NCBI GenBank assembly: GCA_947478725.1
Contig: CANJWZ010000018.1
Coordinates: 1 to 64,000 of the forward strand
Direction of reading: 5' to 3'
Source: Comamonadaceae bacterium
Lineage (GTDB): Bacteria; Pseudomonadota; Gammaproteobacteria; Burkholderiales; Burkholderiaceae_C
Length of the DNA: 64,000 nt
Shown in pieces: positions 36,345 to 45,064 of the stretch. The notes below the pieces were generated by a model. That model worked only from the letters and a program-made list of their open reading frames with translations, was not told where the DNA came from and did no database searches. Numbering within the stretch: the first letter of the stretch is position 1; each line of letters opens with the position of its first letter. The translations under genes were made by a program, and so were the position numbers.

Positions 36345-38972
36345 ATGTCGCAGCTTGCCCAACTCGCCTTGGCGCGTGAGCAATACCGTACAGGCAAAGC
36401 CGCGCTGTTTGAATCTTTGGGTGCCAGCGGTGCGTCGACCCGCGGCATTCATGCCCGGCTCCACAAACTGGCCAAACACACCGACCAAACCCTGCAAACC
36501 CTGTGGCTGCTGGCCGATATGCCGCCAGAAGCTAGCCTGGTGGCAACCGGTGGCTATGGCCGGGGCGAGCTTTTTCCTTTTTCTGATGTCGATGTGCTGC
36601 TGCTGCTGGCAGACGACAGCGCGGTCGAGGACAACCCGGCCCTGAAGGCAAAAATCGAGCAATTTATCAGCCACTGCTGGGACGCGGGGCTTGAAATTGG
36701 CTCCAGCGTGCGCACTGTCGCTGAGTGCGCAAGCGAGGCCGCCAAAGATGTGACCGTGCAAACGGCTCTTGTGGAAGCGCGCTGGATCACCGGCCACAAA
36801 AAAAACGTCGAGCGACTCAAAACGCAACTGGCTGCTGGACTGGACGCCAAAGCCTTTTTTGTGGCCAAAACGCTTGAACTTCGCCAGCGCCACAACAAAT
36901 TTGAGAACACCCCCTACTCTCTGGAGCCCAATTGCAAGGAGTCGCCTGGCGGCCTGCGGGATTTGCAAATTATTTTATGGGTGGCGCATGTCGCGGGCCT
37001 GGGCAGGACCTGGGACGAGCTGGCTAAAAATGGCTTGGTCACCCCGTTTGAAGTCAAGCAGCTCAAGGCCAATGAAGCATTGTTATGCCTGATTCGCGCG
37101 CGTCTTCATCTGCTGGCGGGCCGGCGTGAAGACCGTCTGGTGTTTGACCTGCAAACCGTGGTGGCTGAATCGTTCAACTATGCGAGCAAACTCGACGCCA
37201 ACGGCAGACTGTTGCGCCGCGCCAGCGAAGCCCTGATGCGGCGCTATTACTGGGCCGCCAAAGCGGTGGCGCAGCTGAACCAGATTCTGCTGCTCAATAT
37301 TGAGGAGCGCCTGAACCCTGCCACGCATACGCTGCGCGCCATCAATGCGCGTTTTTTAGACAAAGCCGGCATGCTGGAAGTGGCCAGCGACGACCTGTAT
37401 GTGAAACAGCCGCATGCGATTTTGGAGACATTTTTACTCTACGAATCCACCGTCGGCATCAAAGGCTTGTCTGCCCGGACGCTGCGTGCGCTGTACAACG
37501 CACGCAGTCTCATGACGGCCCATTTCCGCAGCGACCCCGTCAATCGCCAAACCTTCCTGAATATCCTGCAGCAGCCTGAGGGCATCACCCATGCGCTGCG
37601 GCTGATGAACCAGACCTCGGTGCTGGGTCGCTACCTTTGGGTGTTTCGCAAAATCGTCGGGCAGATGCAGCATGACCTGTTTCATGTCTACACCGTGGAC
37701 CAGCACATTTTGATGGTGCTGCGCAATGTGCGGCGCTTTTTTATGGCTGAGCATTCGCACGAATACCCGATGTGCTCCCAGCTGGCAGCAGGCTGGGACA
37801 AGCCCTGGGTGCTGTACATCGCCGCCCTGTTTCATGACATTGCCAAGGGCCGCGGCGGTGACCATTCCGAGCTCGGCTGCAAAGACGTGCGCTTGTTTTG
37901 CCGGCAGCACGGTGTCGCTACAGAGGACGCCCAGCTGGCCGAGTTTTTGGTGCGCGAGCATTTGAGCATGAGCCGCATCGCGCAAAAAGAAGATTTGAGC
38001 GACCCGGAAGTCATCACGGCCTTTGCCCGGCGCGTGGGCAACGAGCGCTACCTGACAGCGCTGTACCTGCTGACGGTGGCCGACATACGCGGTACCAGCC
38101 CCAAGGTGTGGAACGCCTGGAAAGGCAAGCTGCTGGAAGATTTATACCGGTATACCCTGCGGGTGCTTGGCGGCCGCGCACCGGATGCCGATGCAGAAAT
38201 TGAAGCCCGCAAGCGCGAGGCGCTGACCACGCTGGCCCTGCACGCTGAGCCTTTTGAAGGCCACAAAGCGCTGTGGGACACCCTGGACGTGAGCTATTTC
38301 ATGCGCCACGATGCCAGCGACATTGCCTGGCATGCGCGGCAGTTGTCGCGCCATGTGGGCAAGGCCAAGGCCATTGTGCGCGCCCGCCGATCGTCAGCGG
38401 GAGAAGGCATGCAGGTGCTGGTCTACACCCCCGATGTGCCGGATTTGTTTGCGCGCATTTGTGGCTACTTTGACCACGCCGGCTTCAGTATTCTTGATGC
38501 GCGTGTCCACACTGCCAAAAACGGCTACGCGCTGGACACGTTTCAGGTCAGCAGTCATGATCTTGCCGACCCGCTAGATGCAACTGACCACTTTCGTGAG
38601 CTGGCCGCCATGGTTGAAGCCGAGCTGAACCGCACCATTGAAGACCGTGGGCCGCTGCCATCTCCTGCCGCCTTCGGCAAAAGACGCGTTTCACGTCGCG
38701 TCAAGAGCTTTCCTGTCGCGCCGCGGGTGGACCTGCAGCCTGACGAAAAGGCCCAACGCTGGCTGCTCAGTGTGTCGGCCAGTGACCGCGTGGGTTTGCT
38801 CTACCTGATTGCGCGGGTGCTGGCCAAGCACAATATCAACCTGCAACTGGCCAAGGTCACCACGCTAGGCGAGCGGGTAGAAGACACGTTTTTGATTGAC
38901 GGGCTGGAGCTTCAGCACAACAAGGCCCAGATTGCGATTGAGACCGAGCTGCTCGAAGCCCTGAACGCCTGA
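36345..38972 (+). CDS. glnD: Bifunctional PII uridylyltransferase / uridylyl-removing enzyme
   Basis: An 875-residue nitrogen sensor that adds UMP to PII proteins when glutamine is low and removes it when high. The nucleotidyltransferase motif is '[19 protein letters not shown]' near residue 69, the HD hydrolase motif '[16 protein letters not shown]' lies near 500, and two C-terminal ACT domains ('[35 protein letters not shown]' and '[27 protein letters not shown]') bind glutamine. ATG 36345 avoids overlapping map; no strong ribosome site is seen. Confidence 0.95.
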   Translation: MSQLAQLALAREQYRTGKAALFESLGASGASTRGIHARLHKLAKHTDQTLQTLWLLADMPPEASLVATGGYGRGELFPFSDVDVLLLLADDSAVEDNPALKAKIEQFISHCWDAGLEIGSSVRTVAECASEAAKDVTVQTALVEARWITGHKKNVERLKTQLAAGLDAKAFFVAKTLELRQRHNKFENTPYSLEPNCKESPGGLRDLQIILWVAHVAGLGRTWDELAKNGLVTPFEVKQLKANEALLCLIRARLHLLAGRREDRLVFDLQTVVAESFNYASKLDANGRLLRRASEALMRRYYWAAKAVAQLNQILLLNIEERLNPATHTLRAINARFLDKAGMLEVASDDLYVKQPHAILETFLLYESTVGIKGLSARTLRALYNARSLMTAHFRSDPVNRQTFLNILQQPEGITHALRLMNQTSVLGRYLWVFRKIVGQMQHDLFHVYTVDQHILMVLRNVRRFFMAEHSHEYPMCSQLAAGWDKPWVLYIAALFHDIAKGRGGDHSELGCKDVRLFCRQHGVATEDAQLAEFLVREHLSMSRIAQKEDLSDPEVITAFARRVGNERYLTALYLLTVADIRGTSPKVWNAWKGKLLEDLYRYTLRVLGGRAPDADAEIEARKREALTTLALHAEPFEGHKALWDTLDVSYFMRHDASDIAWHARQLSRHVGKAKAIVRARRSSAGEGMQVLVYTPDVPDLFARICGYFDHAGFSILDARVHTAKNGYALDTFQVSSHDLADPLDATDHFRELAAMVEAELNRTIEDRGPLPSPAAFGKRRVSRRVKSFPVAPRVDLQPDEKAQRWLLSVSASDRVGLLYLIARVLAKHNINLQLAKVTTLGERVEDTFLIDGLELQHNKAQIAIETELLEALNA

Positions 38973-38996
38973 TAGAAAACGCTAAAAGTCGGCTGG

Positions 38997-39980
38997 TTAT
39001 TTCGCTGTAGCGCCTGACAGGCGAATCACTTCAGTCAACCGTTCAGTGTCTTTTTTGATGCGCGCTTCAAACTGGCTGCTGCTGCCACCCACCATTTCAC
39101 CGCCTGCCGCCCGCACGGTTTCAATCATGTCGGGCGTTTTTAAAATCCGGCTGACTTCGTCCTGCAAGCGGACCACCACGTCTGGCGGTGTGCGCGCAGG
39201 GGCCAGCAGGCCAAACCATGCGGTCAATTCATAGTCAGGGATAGCCAAGGCTTCAGCGACCGTCGGTACATCAGGCAACAAGGGCGTGCGTTTGCTGGAC
39301 GTCACTGCCAGTGCTTTTAGCCTGCCGCTTTTGACCAGTTGCAAAGCTGCTGCCAGATTCACAAAACCGACCTGCAAGGTGCCGCCAATGTGGTCAGTGG
39401 CCGCCTGCGCATTGCCCTGGTAGGCCACGTGGTTGATTTTTGCACCCGTTTTAAGGCCCAGCAATTCCCCTGACAAATGCCCAGAACTGCCCGCCCCCAC
39501 CGTGCCGTAATTGAACTTGCCAGGCTCTTTTTTGATCAGCGCGATCAGCTCTTTCATGTTGTTGGCTGGCACGCTGGGGTGCACTGTGACGACATTGAGC
39601 ATTTCCGCCACCTCAATGATGGGCGCGAAATCCCTGGCTGGGTTGTAGGGCATGTTGGCGTACAGCGACGGGTTGGTGGCCAGCGGAATACCGTTGATCA
39701 ACAGGGTGTAGCCGTCAGGGGCAGACTTGGCGACAAAGTCATTACCAATGTTGGTACCTGCGCCGGGCTTGTACTCAACGATGACCGGCTTGCCCAGGGC
39801 ATCTTGCAGCTTCAGGGCTATCGCACGGGCCAACACGTCAGACGAGCCGCCGGGCGTGGCCGGAACGATAATGCGCAGCGCCTTGTTCGGGAAAGACTGC
39901 GCGTGGCTGGCTTGCGGCAAAGCCAGCGCAGCAGTCAACAACATCAACATCGAGTTAAACAACTGCATGAACGATCGCAT
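38997..39980 (-). CDS. Tripartite tricarboxylate transporter receptor (Bug family)
   Basis: A 327-residue periplasmic receptor. A signal peptide ('FMQLFNSMLMLLTAALALPQASHA|QSFP') is followed by 'KALRIIVPATPGGSSDVLARAIALKLQDALGKPVIVEYKPGAGTNIGNDFVAKSAPDGYTLL', the Bug hallmark. Orphan Bug receptors bind carboxylates and are very numerous in Burkholderiales. ATG 39980 has AGGAG upstream. It is divergent from a catabolic operon, and its ligand could be that operon's substrate. Confidence 0.92.
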   Translation of the reverse strand: MRSFMQLFNSMLMLLTAALALPQASHAQSFPNKALRIIVPATPGGSSDVLARAIALKLQDALGKPVIVEYKPGAGTNIGNDFVAKSAPDGYTLLINGIPLATNPSLYANMPYNPARDFAPIIEVAEMLNVVTVHPSVPANNMKELIALIKKEPGKFNYGTVGAGSSGHLSGELLGLKTGAKINHVAYQGNAQAATDHIGGTLQVGFVNLAAALQLVKSGRLKALAVTSSKRTPLLPDVPTVAEALAIPDYELTAWFGLLAPARTPPDVVVRLQDEVSRILKTPDMIETVRAAGGEMVGGSSSQFEARIKKDTERLTEVIRLSGATAK

Positions 39981-40052
39981 CGCGGTTCTCCTGAGCGTAG
40001 TGCACAATAATTAGATAGGCCTGAAAATAATCTCACAGATCGTAAAGCAAAA

Positions 40053-41246
40053 ATGAACCATCACGTTTTAATCGCGGGCGCAGGGCCTGTCGGTCTGGTC
40101 AGTGCATTGGTATTGGCCACTGCTGGCGTGCAGGTCACCGTCTTTGAGCGTGCCCTCAGCGCACCGGAAGACCTGCGCGCATCAACCTTTCACCCGCCCA
40201 CGCTGGACATGCTGGCTCGTTTTGGTATTTCTGACGACCTGCTGCCCCAAGGTCTGGTGGCACGTTACACCCAGCAACGTGACCGCCAGGAGGGTTTGGT
40301 GGCTGAATTTGACATGTCACTGCTGGCAGGTTTGACACAGCACCCCTACCGACTGCAATGCGAGCAGTGGAAGCTCAACAAACTGCTGCTGGATCGCCTG
40401 GCAAAATTCCCGCATGCCACAGTGCTGCTCGGCGCCGCGCTGCAATCGGTTGAACAAAACGCAGACGGTGTTGAAGTCAAGGTTGACGTGAAGGGCGGTG
40501 TACAGACCTTCAAGGGTGACTACCTGATCGGTGCTGACGGTGCGTGGAGTTCCGTGCGCCAGTCGCTGGGTATCGACTTTGAAGGCTTTACCTACCCCGA
40601 GCGCTTTTTGGTGGTGTCGACCGCTTTTGAGTTTGCCGACCACCTTCCCAAACTGTCTTACGTGAATTACGTGTCTGACCCGCAGGAGTGGTGTGTGCTG
40701 CTGCGCGTACCCACCCTGTGGCGCGTGCTTTTTCCGACTCATCCTGAGGAGTCTGACGAGGCGGTAATGACGGACGAGTCGATTCAAACACGCTTGCAGA
40801 ATTTGCTGCCACAGGACAAGCCTTACCAAACCGTGCACCGCACGCTCTACAAAGTACACCAGCGCGTGGCCAAAGAGTTCCGGCGAGGCCGCGTTTTGCT
40901 GGCCGGCGATGCGGCCCATATCAACAACCCATTGGGCGGTATGGGCATGAATGGTGGTGTGCATGATGCCTTCAGCCTGGCCGACAAGCTGGTGGATATT
41001 CTGGTCAGCGGTGCTGATGAAGCACTGCTGGACCGTTACGAGCGTCAGCGGCGCTCGGTGGCGATCGAATACATCAACGCCAACACCGCGCGCAACAAAA
41101 AGAACATCGAAGAACGCAACCCAGAAGCGCGGCGCAAAACCCATGATGAACTGCGCGCCACTGCCGCCAACCCGGATGCGGCCAGAAACTATCTGCGCAA
41201 AACGTCGATGATCGATGCGCTGGAACGCGCAGAGGCTATCGAATAA
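40053..41246 (+). CDS. FAD-dependent aromatic monooxygenase
   Basis: A 397-residue class A flavoprotein hydroxylase. The FAD motifs are 'VLIAGAGPVGLVSALVLATAGVQVTVFERA' at the N-terminus, 'YLIGADGAWSSVRQSLGI' (DG motif) near 165 and 'GRVLLAGDAAHINNPLGGMGMNGGVHDAFSLADKL' (GD motif) near 285. It uses NAD(P)H and O2 to hydroxylate an aromatic or heteroaromatic ring. It heads a four-gene operon with a lyase, an amidase-like and a racemase-like gene. The substrate is not known. Confidence 0.9.
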   Translation: MNHHVLIAGAGPVGLVSALVLATAGVQVTVFERALSAPEDLRASTFHPPTLDMLARFGISDDLLPQGLVARYTQQRDRQEGLVAEFDMSLLAGLTQHPYRLQCEQWKLNKLLLDRLAKFPHATVLLGAALQSVEQNADGVEVKVDVKGGVQTFKGDYLIGADGAWSSVRQSLGIDFEGFTYPERFLVVSTAFEFADHLPKLSYVNYVSDPQEWCVLLRVPTLWRVLFPTHPEESDEAVMTDESIQTRLQNLLPQDKPYQTVHRTLYKVHQRVAKEFRRGRVLLAGDAAHINNPLGGMGMNGGVHDAFSLADKLVDILVSGADEALLDRYERQRRSVAIEYINANTARNKKNIEERNPEARRKTHDELRATAANPDAARNYLRKTSMIDALERAEAIE

Positions 41247-41254
41247 GACAAACC

Positions 41255-42166
41255 ATGAAACAAGGCATCCACACCAAAACAGCGGCTGATCGCCGCGCAG
41301 AACTGAAAGCCCGCTTTAGCAAAGGCCACCTGGTGGTTGCGCCTGGCGTGTATGAAATGATCTCTGCGAAAATCGCCGACCGTATGGGCTTTGAAGCGCT
41401 TTACATGACGGGCTACGGCACGGTGGCATCGTATCTGGGCCTGCCCGATGCAGGCTTGGCCAGCTATACCGACATGGTGAACCGCGTGGCGCAGTACGCC
41501 AGCATCACCGACACACCACTGATCTGCGATGGCGATACGGGTTACGGCGGACTGCTCAATGTCATGCACACGGTGCGGGGCTACGAGGCGGCAGGCGCTT
41601 GCGCCATCCAGCTTGAAGACCAGGAATTCCCAAAAAAATGTGGCCACATGCTGGGCCGCCGTGTGGTACCCCTACAAGACATGGTGGACAAAATACAGGT
41701 AGCGGTTGAGACACGCAACGACAAGAACTTCATGATCATTGCCCGCACCGATGCGCGCACCGTGCTGGGCCTGGACGAAGCGCTGCGCCGTGCTGAAAGC
41801 TACGCCCGGGCTGGGGCAGACATGCTGTTCATTGAAAGCCCGGAGTCGGTCGAAGAAATGGAAAAGATTGGCCGCACGTTTGACCTGCCGCTGGTGGCCA
41901 ACATGGTTGAAGGTGGGCGTACCCCAGTGCTGAGTCGCGAAGAACTCAAGCGCATCGGTTATGGTCTGGCCATCTTTCCGGCCACCGGCTTTTTGGCTGC
42001 TGGCGCTGCGCTGCAAAGCGTCTACAGCAGCATCAAAAGCACAGGTTCCAGCAACCAGGTGGAGGCACCCTTGCATAACTTTCAGGCCTTCTCGCAGCTC
42101 ATGGGGTTTGACTGGGTGGCAGCGTTTGATGCAGCCCATGCGCCCGTTGTTGCCGAGGAGAAATGA
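41255..42166 (+). CDS. Isocitrate lyase / PEP mutase family enzyme
   Basis: A 303-residue C-C lyase. It begins 'LVVAPGVYEMISAKIADRMGFEALYMTGYG', has Mg/oxyanion residues in 'TPLICDGDTGYGG', 'CAIQLEDQEFPKKCGHMLGR' (the KKCGH loop carries the catalytic Cys) and 'FMIIARTDARTVLGLDEALRRAESYARAGADMLFIESP'. Relatives are methylisocitrate lyase, dimethylmalate lyase and oxaloacetate decarboxylase. In this operon it probably cleaves a ring-opened di-acid. It overlaps the next gene (ATGA). Confidence 0.9.
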   Translation: MKQGIHTKTAADRRAELKARFSKGHLVVAPGVYEMISAKIADRMGFEALYMTGYGTVASYLGLPDAGLASYTDMVNRVAQYASITDTPLICDGDTGYGGLLNVMHTVRGYEAAGACAIQLEDQEFPKKCGHMLGRRVVPLQDMVDKIQVAVETRNDKNFMIIARTDARTVLGLDEALRRAESYARAGADMLFIESPESVEEMEKIGRTFDLPLVANMVEGGRTPVLSREELKRIGYGLAIFPATGFLAAGAALQSVYSSIKSTGSSNQVEAPLHNFQAFSQLMGFDWVAAFDAAHAPVVAEEK

Positions 42167-42807
42167 TGATGGCCGAAAACAACGAGAACGACGAGAACGA
42201 CGTTTATCAAAAACAAAATTTTGGCAATCTATCAGGCATCGGCAAACGATGCGCCCTGATTCTGGTGGATTTTGTCAACGGCTTCGTCGATGCTGAACAG
42301 TTTGGCGGGCCACACATCGCAGCCGCTGTTCAAGCCACGGTTCCATTGCTGGCCGCCTTCAGGAAGGCCAGCTTGCCTGTGGTTCACACTCGGGTAGTGT
42401 TTGCAGACGATGGCGCCAATAAAAACGTGTTTTGCATCAAGGTACCGCCGCTGCTGCAATTGACCGAGCATGCGCATGGCTCGCAAACCGTGCCCGAGCT
42501 TGCACCTGTCCAGGGCGAGCTGATCGTGCGCAAGACATCGGCCTCCGCCTTCTTTTCCACCGGTTTGTCAGAGTGGCTGCACTTGCGTGGTGTAGATACA
42601 GCGGTCATTGTCGGCTGCACCACCAGCGGCTGCATACGTGCCACGGTGGTCGATGCCATGCAGTTCAACTTCTCGACCATCGTGATCGAAGACTGCGTGG
42701 GCGACCGCGCTATGGGCCCGCACCAGGCCAACCTGTTTGACATGCGGCAAAAGTATGCCGATGTCATGACGCGTGATATTTTTCTTAGCGCATTGATGAA
42801 GGCCTGA
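42163..42807 (+). CDS. Isochorismatase-family amidohydrolase
   Basis: A 214-residue cysteine hydrolase. The triad is visible: Asp in 'CALILVDFVNGF', Lys in 'LIVRKTSASAFFST' and Cys in 'IVGCTTSGCIRATVVDAM', with the cis-peptide region before the Cys. This pattern is close to N-carbamoylsarcosine amidase and maleamate amidase. A hydrophilic N-terminal tail carries short Asn-Glu-Asn-Asp repeats from a tandem 9-base DNA unit. It probably releases ammonia from a ring-derived amide. Confidence 0.88.
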   Translation: MMMAENNENDENDVYQKQNFGNLSGIGKRCALILVDFVNGFVDAEQFGGPHIAAAVQATVPLLAAFRKASLPVVHTRVVFADDGANKNVFCIKVPPLLQLTEHAHGSQTVPELAPVQGELIVRKTSASAFFSTGLSEWLHLRGVDTAVIVGCTTSGCIRATVVDAMQFNFSTIVIEDCVGDRAMGPHQANLFDMRQKYADVMTRDIFLSALMKA

Positions 42808-42809
42808 AG

Positions 42810-43550
42810 ATGGATCACCTCGGTTACAGAATGAAGTTTGGGGCTCTTGGCCCTTCGACCAACACCATCGTCCAACCCGATTTTGACGACATGCGACCGG
42901 TTGGCGTGACCAACCATTACAGCCGCATCATCATTCCCAACGACCCGGTCAACACCGATGAAGACTTCCTGCGGCTGGTCAAGAACATTCAAAGCAACAC
43001 GCTAGACGCGGCAGACGTTTTGAAAAGCTGCGAGATGCAATACCTGGTGATGGGCATGTCGGCGGCAACGTTCTGGGACGGGCGTGAGGGTGCGCTGCGC
43101 TACCTCAACATCATGCGTGAACGCGCGGAAGTAGATGTGTCGTGCGGCTCATTTGCTACCGAGGCCGCGCTGAATGTGCACAAGGCCAAGCGCATCGCGT
43201 TTTTCTCGCCGTACTTTCCGGTAGCCAACGCGCAGGTGCGCCGTTTCTACGAAGACTGCGGCTTTACCGTGGTGCGCGACCTGTGCCTGCAACGCCCCAG
43301 TCCGGTACAAATTGCGCACACCACCGATGCGATGTGTCGCGACGCCCTGAAGCAGCTTGACAGTGACGACGTGGATGCGATTGTTCAGGTCGGTACCAAC
43401 CTGTCAATGGTGCGCTTTGCAGCAGCGGCTGAATTGTTTTTGGGCAAACCGGTGATCGCGATCAACACCGCGACTTACTGGCATGCGCTGCGTGCGGTGG
43501 GCATCCACGACAAGATTCAAGGCTTCGGTTCCCTGCTGTCACATCACTGA
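42810..43550 (+). CDS. Asp/Glu racemase-fold protein (AMDase / maleate isomerase-like)
   Basis: A 246-residue protein of the two-domain Asp/Glu racemase superfamily. 'GALGPSTNTIVQPDF' is the substrate-carboxylate loop, 'YLVMGMSAATFWDGREGA' sits where relatives have the first catalytic position, and 'AIVQVGTNLSMV' where the second Cys normally is. Neither position has Cys, unlike racemases (both), maleate isomerase (both) and arylmalonate decarboxylase (second only). The chemistry therefore may differ or the family is decarboxylase/hydrolase-like. Last gene of the operon, two bases after the amidase. Confidence 0.8.
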   Translation: MDHLGYRMKFGALGPSTNTIVQPDFDDMRPVGVTNHYSRIIIPNDPVNTDEDFLRLVKNIQSNTLDAADVLKSCEMQYLVMGMSAATFWDGREGALRYLNIMRERAEVDVSCGSFATEAALNVHKAKRIAFFSPYFPVANAQVRRFYEDCGFTVVRDLCLQRPSPVQIAHTTDAMCRDALKQLDSDDVDAIVQVGTNLSMVRFAAAAELFLGKPVIAINTATYWHALRAVGIHDKIQGFGSLLSHH

Positions 43551-43552
43551 TT

Positions 43553-44092
43553 TCAATCGTCCTGGCTGGCGTCAAGCCCCGGGAACAGAATCTCGATAAA
43601 CCCAAACTGGGTGAAGTCGCGGATCCGCATCGGATACAACTTGCCGATCAGATGGTCACATTCATGCTGCACCACCCGCGCATGAAAGCCATCTACTGTC
43701 CGGTCAATCGCATCGCCGTATTGATCGAAGCCGGTGTACCTGAGCTGCGAAAAACGCGGCACCATGCCGCGCAAGCCGGGCACCGACAGGCATCCTTCCC
43801 AACCGTCTTCTTCCATCGTGCTGAGTGGCGTGATCACCGGGTTGAGCAGCACCGTGCGTGGTACCAGCGGTGCATCCGGGTAGCGCGGATTCGTAGCGTC
43901 AGTGCCAAAAATCACAAGTTGCAGATCAATCCCAATCTGAGGGGCGGCCAGACCGGCGCCATTGACCGAGCGCATGGTATCAAACATGTCGCCAATGAGA
44001 AGATGCAGCTCGTCCGTATCGAATTGGGTGACGGGTTGGGCAACTCGCAACAGTCGTGGGTCGCCCATTTTCAGGATGGTGTGAATGGTCAT
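43553..44092 (-). CDS. def: Peptide deformylase
   Basis: A 179-residue metallohydrolase that removes the N-formyl group from nascent proteins. All three motifs are present: '[11 protein letters not shown]', '[11 protein letters not shown]' (Cys ligand) and '[15 protein letters not shown]' (HExxH type, His-Glu-Cys-Asp-His). ATG 44092 is chosen over 44113. No fmt neighbour is present, so this is probably a second deformylase copy. It ends two bases after the convergent operon's stop. Confidence 0.93.
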   Translation of the reverse strand: MTIHTILKMGDPRLLRVAQPVTQFDTDELHLLIGDMFDTMRSVNGAGLAAPQIGIDLQLVIFGTDATNPRYPDAPLVPRTVLLNPVITPLSTMEEDGWEGCLSVPGLRGMVPRFSQLRYTGFDQYGDAIDRTVDGFHARVVQHECDHLIGKLYPMRIRDFTQFGFIEILFPGLDASQDD

Positions 44093-44099
44093 GCCTGGA

Positions 44100-44263
44100 T
44101 TATCGAGGCGCAAAGTTATTTGTGCTGCACGCCTTGCTGCGGGTCAGTCCTGCAGCATCGCCTTCGCCTGCCATAAAGCTCTTGAAGACTTTGAGCTTGA
44201 ACTCAGTTTTGTACTTTTCAAGGAAACCCTTTGAAGTTTGTCCAACTTCTGGGGATCAGTTCA
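44100..44263 (-). mobile_element. Truncated IS3-family (IS150-type) element
   Basis: On the minus strand the outer terminal repeat TGAACTGATCCCCAGAAGTT begins at 44263, followed after about 20 bases by a start-less orfA frame (44222 down to stop at 44100-44102). Its first codons give 'EKYKTEFKLKVFKSFMAGEG', the typical OrfA opening of IS150 relatives, but the start ATG is mutated to CTT and the frame turns unrelated after about 25 residues. No orfB or right end is seen. The remnant sits between the deformylase and the catabolic island, as expected for an old insertion or recombination point. Confidence 0.75.
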
Positions 44264-44314
44264 AATACGGGGCGATTCAACAAGCTATGCCAAATGGAAT
44301 TTGATTTGGGCAAC

Positions 44315-45064
44315 TTAAACGGATGCTTTGGCGTCAACACCCAGGTATGCACGAACCATCAGGCTTTGACTAAATTCACTGGACAACCCAGTAAATACCA
44401 CTTGTCCTTTAGATAAAACACAAACACGATCTGCGACCGATAAAGCAATGCGACTTTGCTCCGCCAAAATGACCGCTACGTTTCCAAAAACTTCAGCTCG
44501 AAGAGCAAAAAATTCATAAATAACCTCCGTCAGGAGCGGTGAAAGTCCCATGCTTGGCTCATCCAGTAGCAATGCCACTGGCCTTGCGATCAAAGCACGC
44601 CCAATGGCCAGCATCTGCTGCTCACCGCCGCTGAGCAGTCCACTGGCAACATCCCGCCTCCTAGCGATGTTAGGGAACATGGTAAATATGCGCTCTATTT
44701 CTGCATTCAGTTCTTTTGGAGGGCATCGCTTGGAGGCAAGTCCTGCCATTTGCAGATTCTCAAGGACTGTCAATGGCGCAACCACTTGTCTGCCTTCCGG
44801 AACCTGAAGCAGCCCAGATCGCGCAATTTGATCTGGCCTAAGACCACTCACCAGCTGACCGCATAGCGTGACTCGTCCGCTCTGTATGGGCAATAGACCA
44901 CTCACAGCTCGCAGAGTTGTGGTCTTGCCGGCGCCATTGGGTCCGAGAAGAGCGACGACTTCTCCAGAGTTAACCGACAGATTAAAGTCCGTGACAGCTC
45001 TCACATGTCCATATGAAACGGAGACATTTTCAATCACAAGCGCTGGTTGTTGATGTGCATTCAT
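44315..45064 (-). CDS. LIV-type ABC transporter ATPase (LivF-like)
   Basis: A 249-residue ABC ATPase. Walker A is 'LLGPNGAGKTTTLRAVSG', the signature is 'LLSGGEQQMLAIGRAL', Walker B is 'ALLLDEPSMGLSPLLTEV' and 'VILAEQSRIALSVADR' has Gln at the H-loop position, as in LivF. The start overlaps the LivMG fusion stop (ATGA). Last gene of the second transporter operon, next to the IS remnant. Confidence 0.92.
   Translation of the reverse strand: MNAHQQPALVIENVSVSYGHVRAVTDFNLSVNSGEVVALLGPNGAGKTTTLRAVSGLLPIQSGRVTLCGQLVSGLRPDQIARSGLLQVPEGRQVVAPLTVLENLQMAGLASKRCPPKELNAEIERIFTMFPNIARRRDVASGLLSGGEQQMLAIGRALIARPVALLLDEPSMGLSPLLTEVIYEFFALRAEVFGNVAVILAEQSRIALSVADRVCVLSKGQVVFTGLSSEFSQSLMVRAYLGVDAKASV

Noticed and set aside
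40317-41144. 275-codon open frame on the minus strand
   Set aside because: Antisense to the flavin monooxygenase, whose FAD motifs are clear; no promoter or family match.
41255-43550. Nicotinate (maleamate) pathway genes nicF/nicE
   Set aside because: The amidase fits maleamate amidase only loosely, the racemase-fold protein lacks the isomerase cysteines, and nicX and nicD are absent. The nearby deformylase is a true peptide deformylase.
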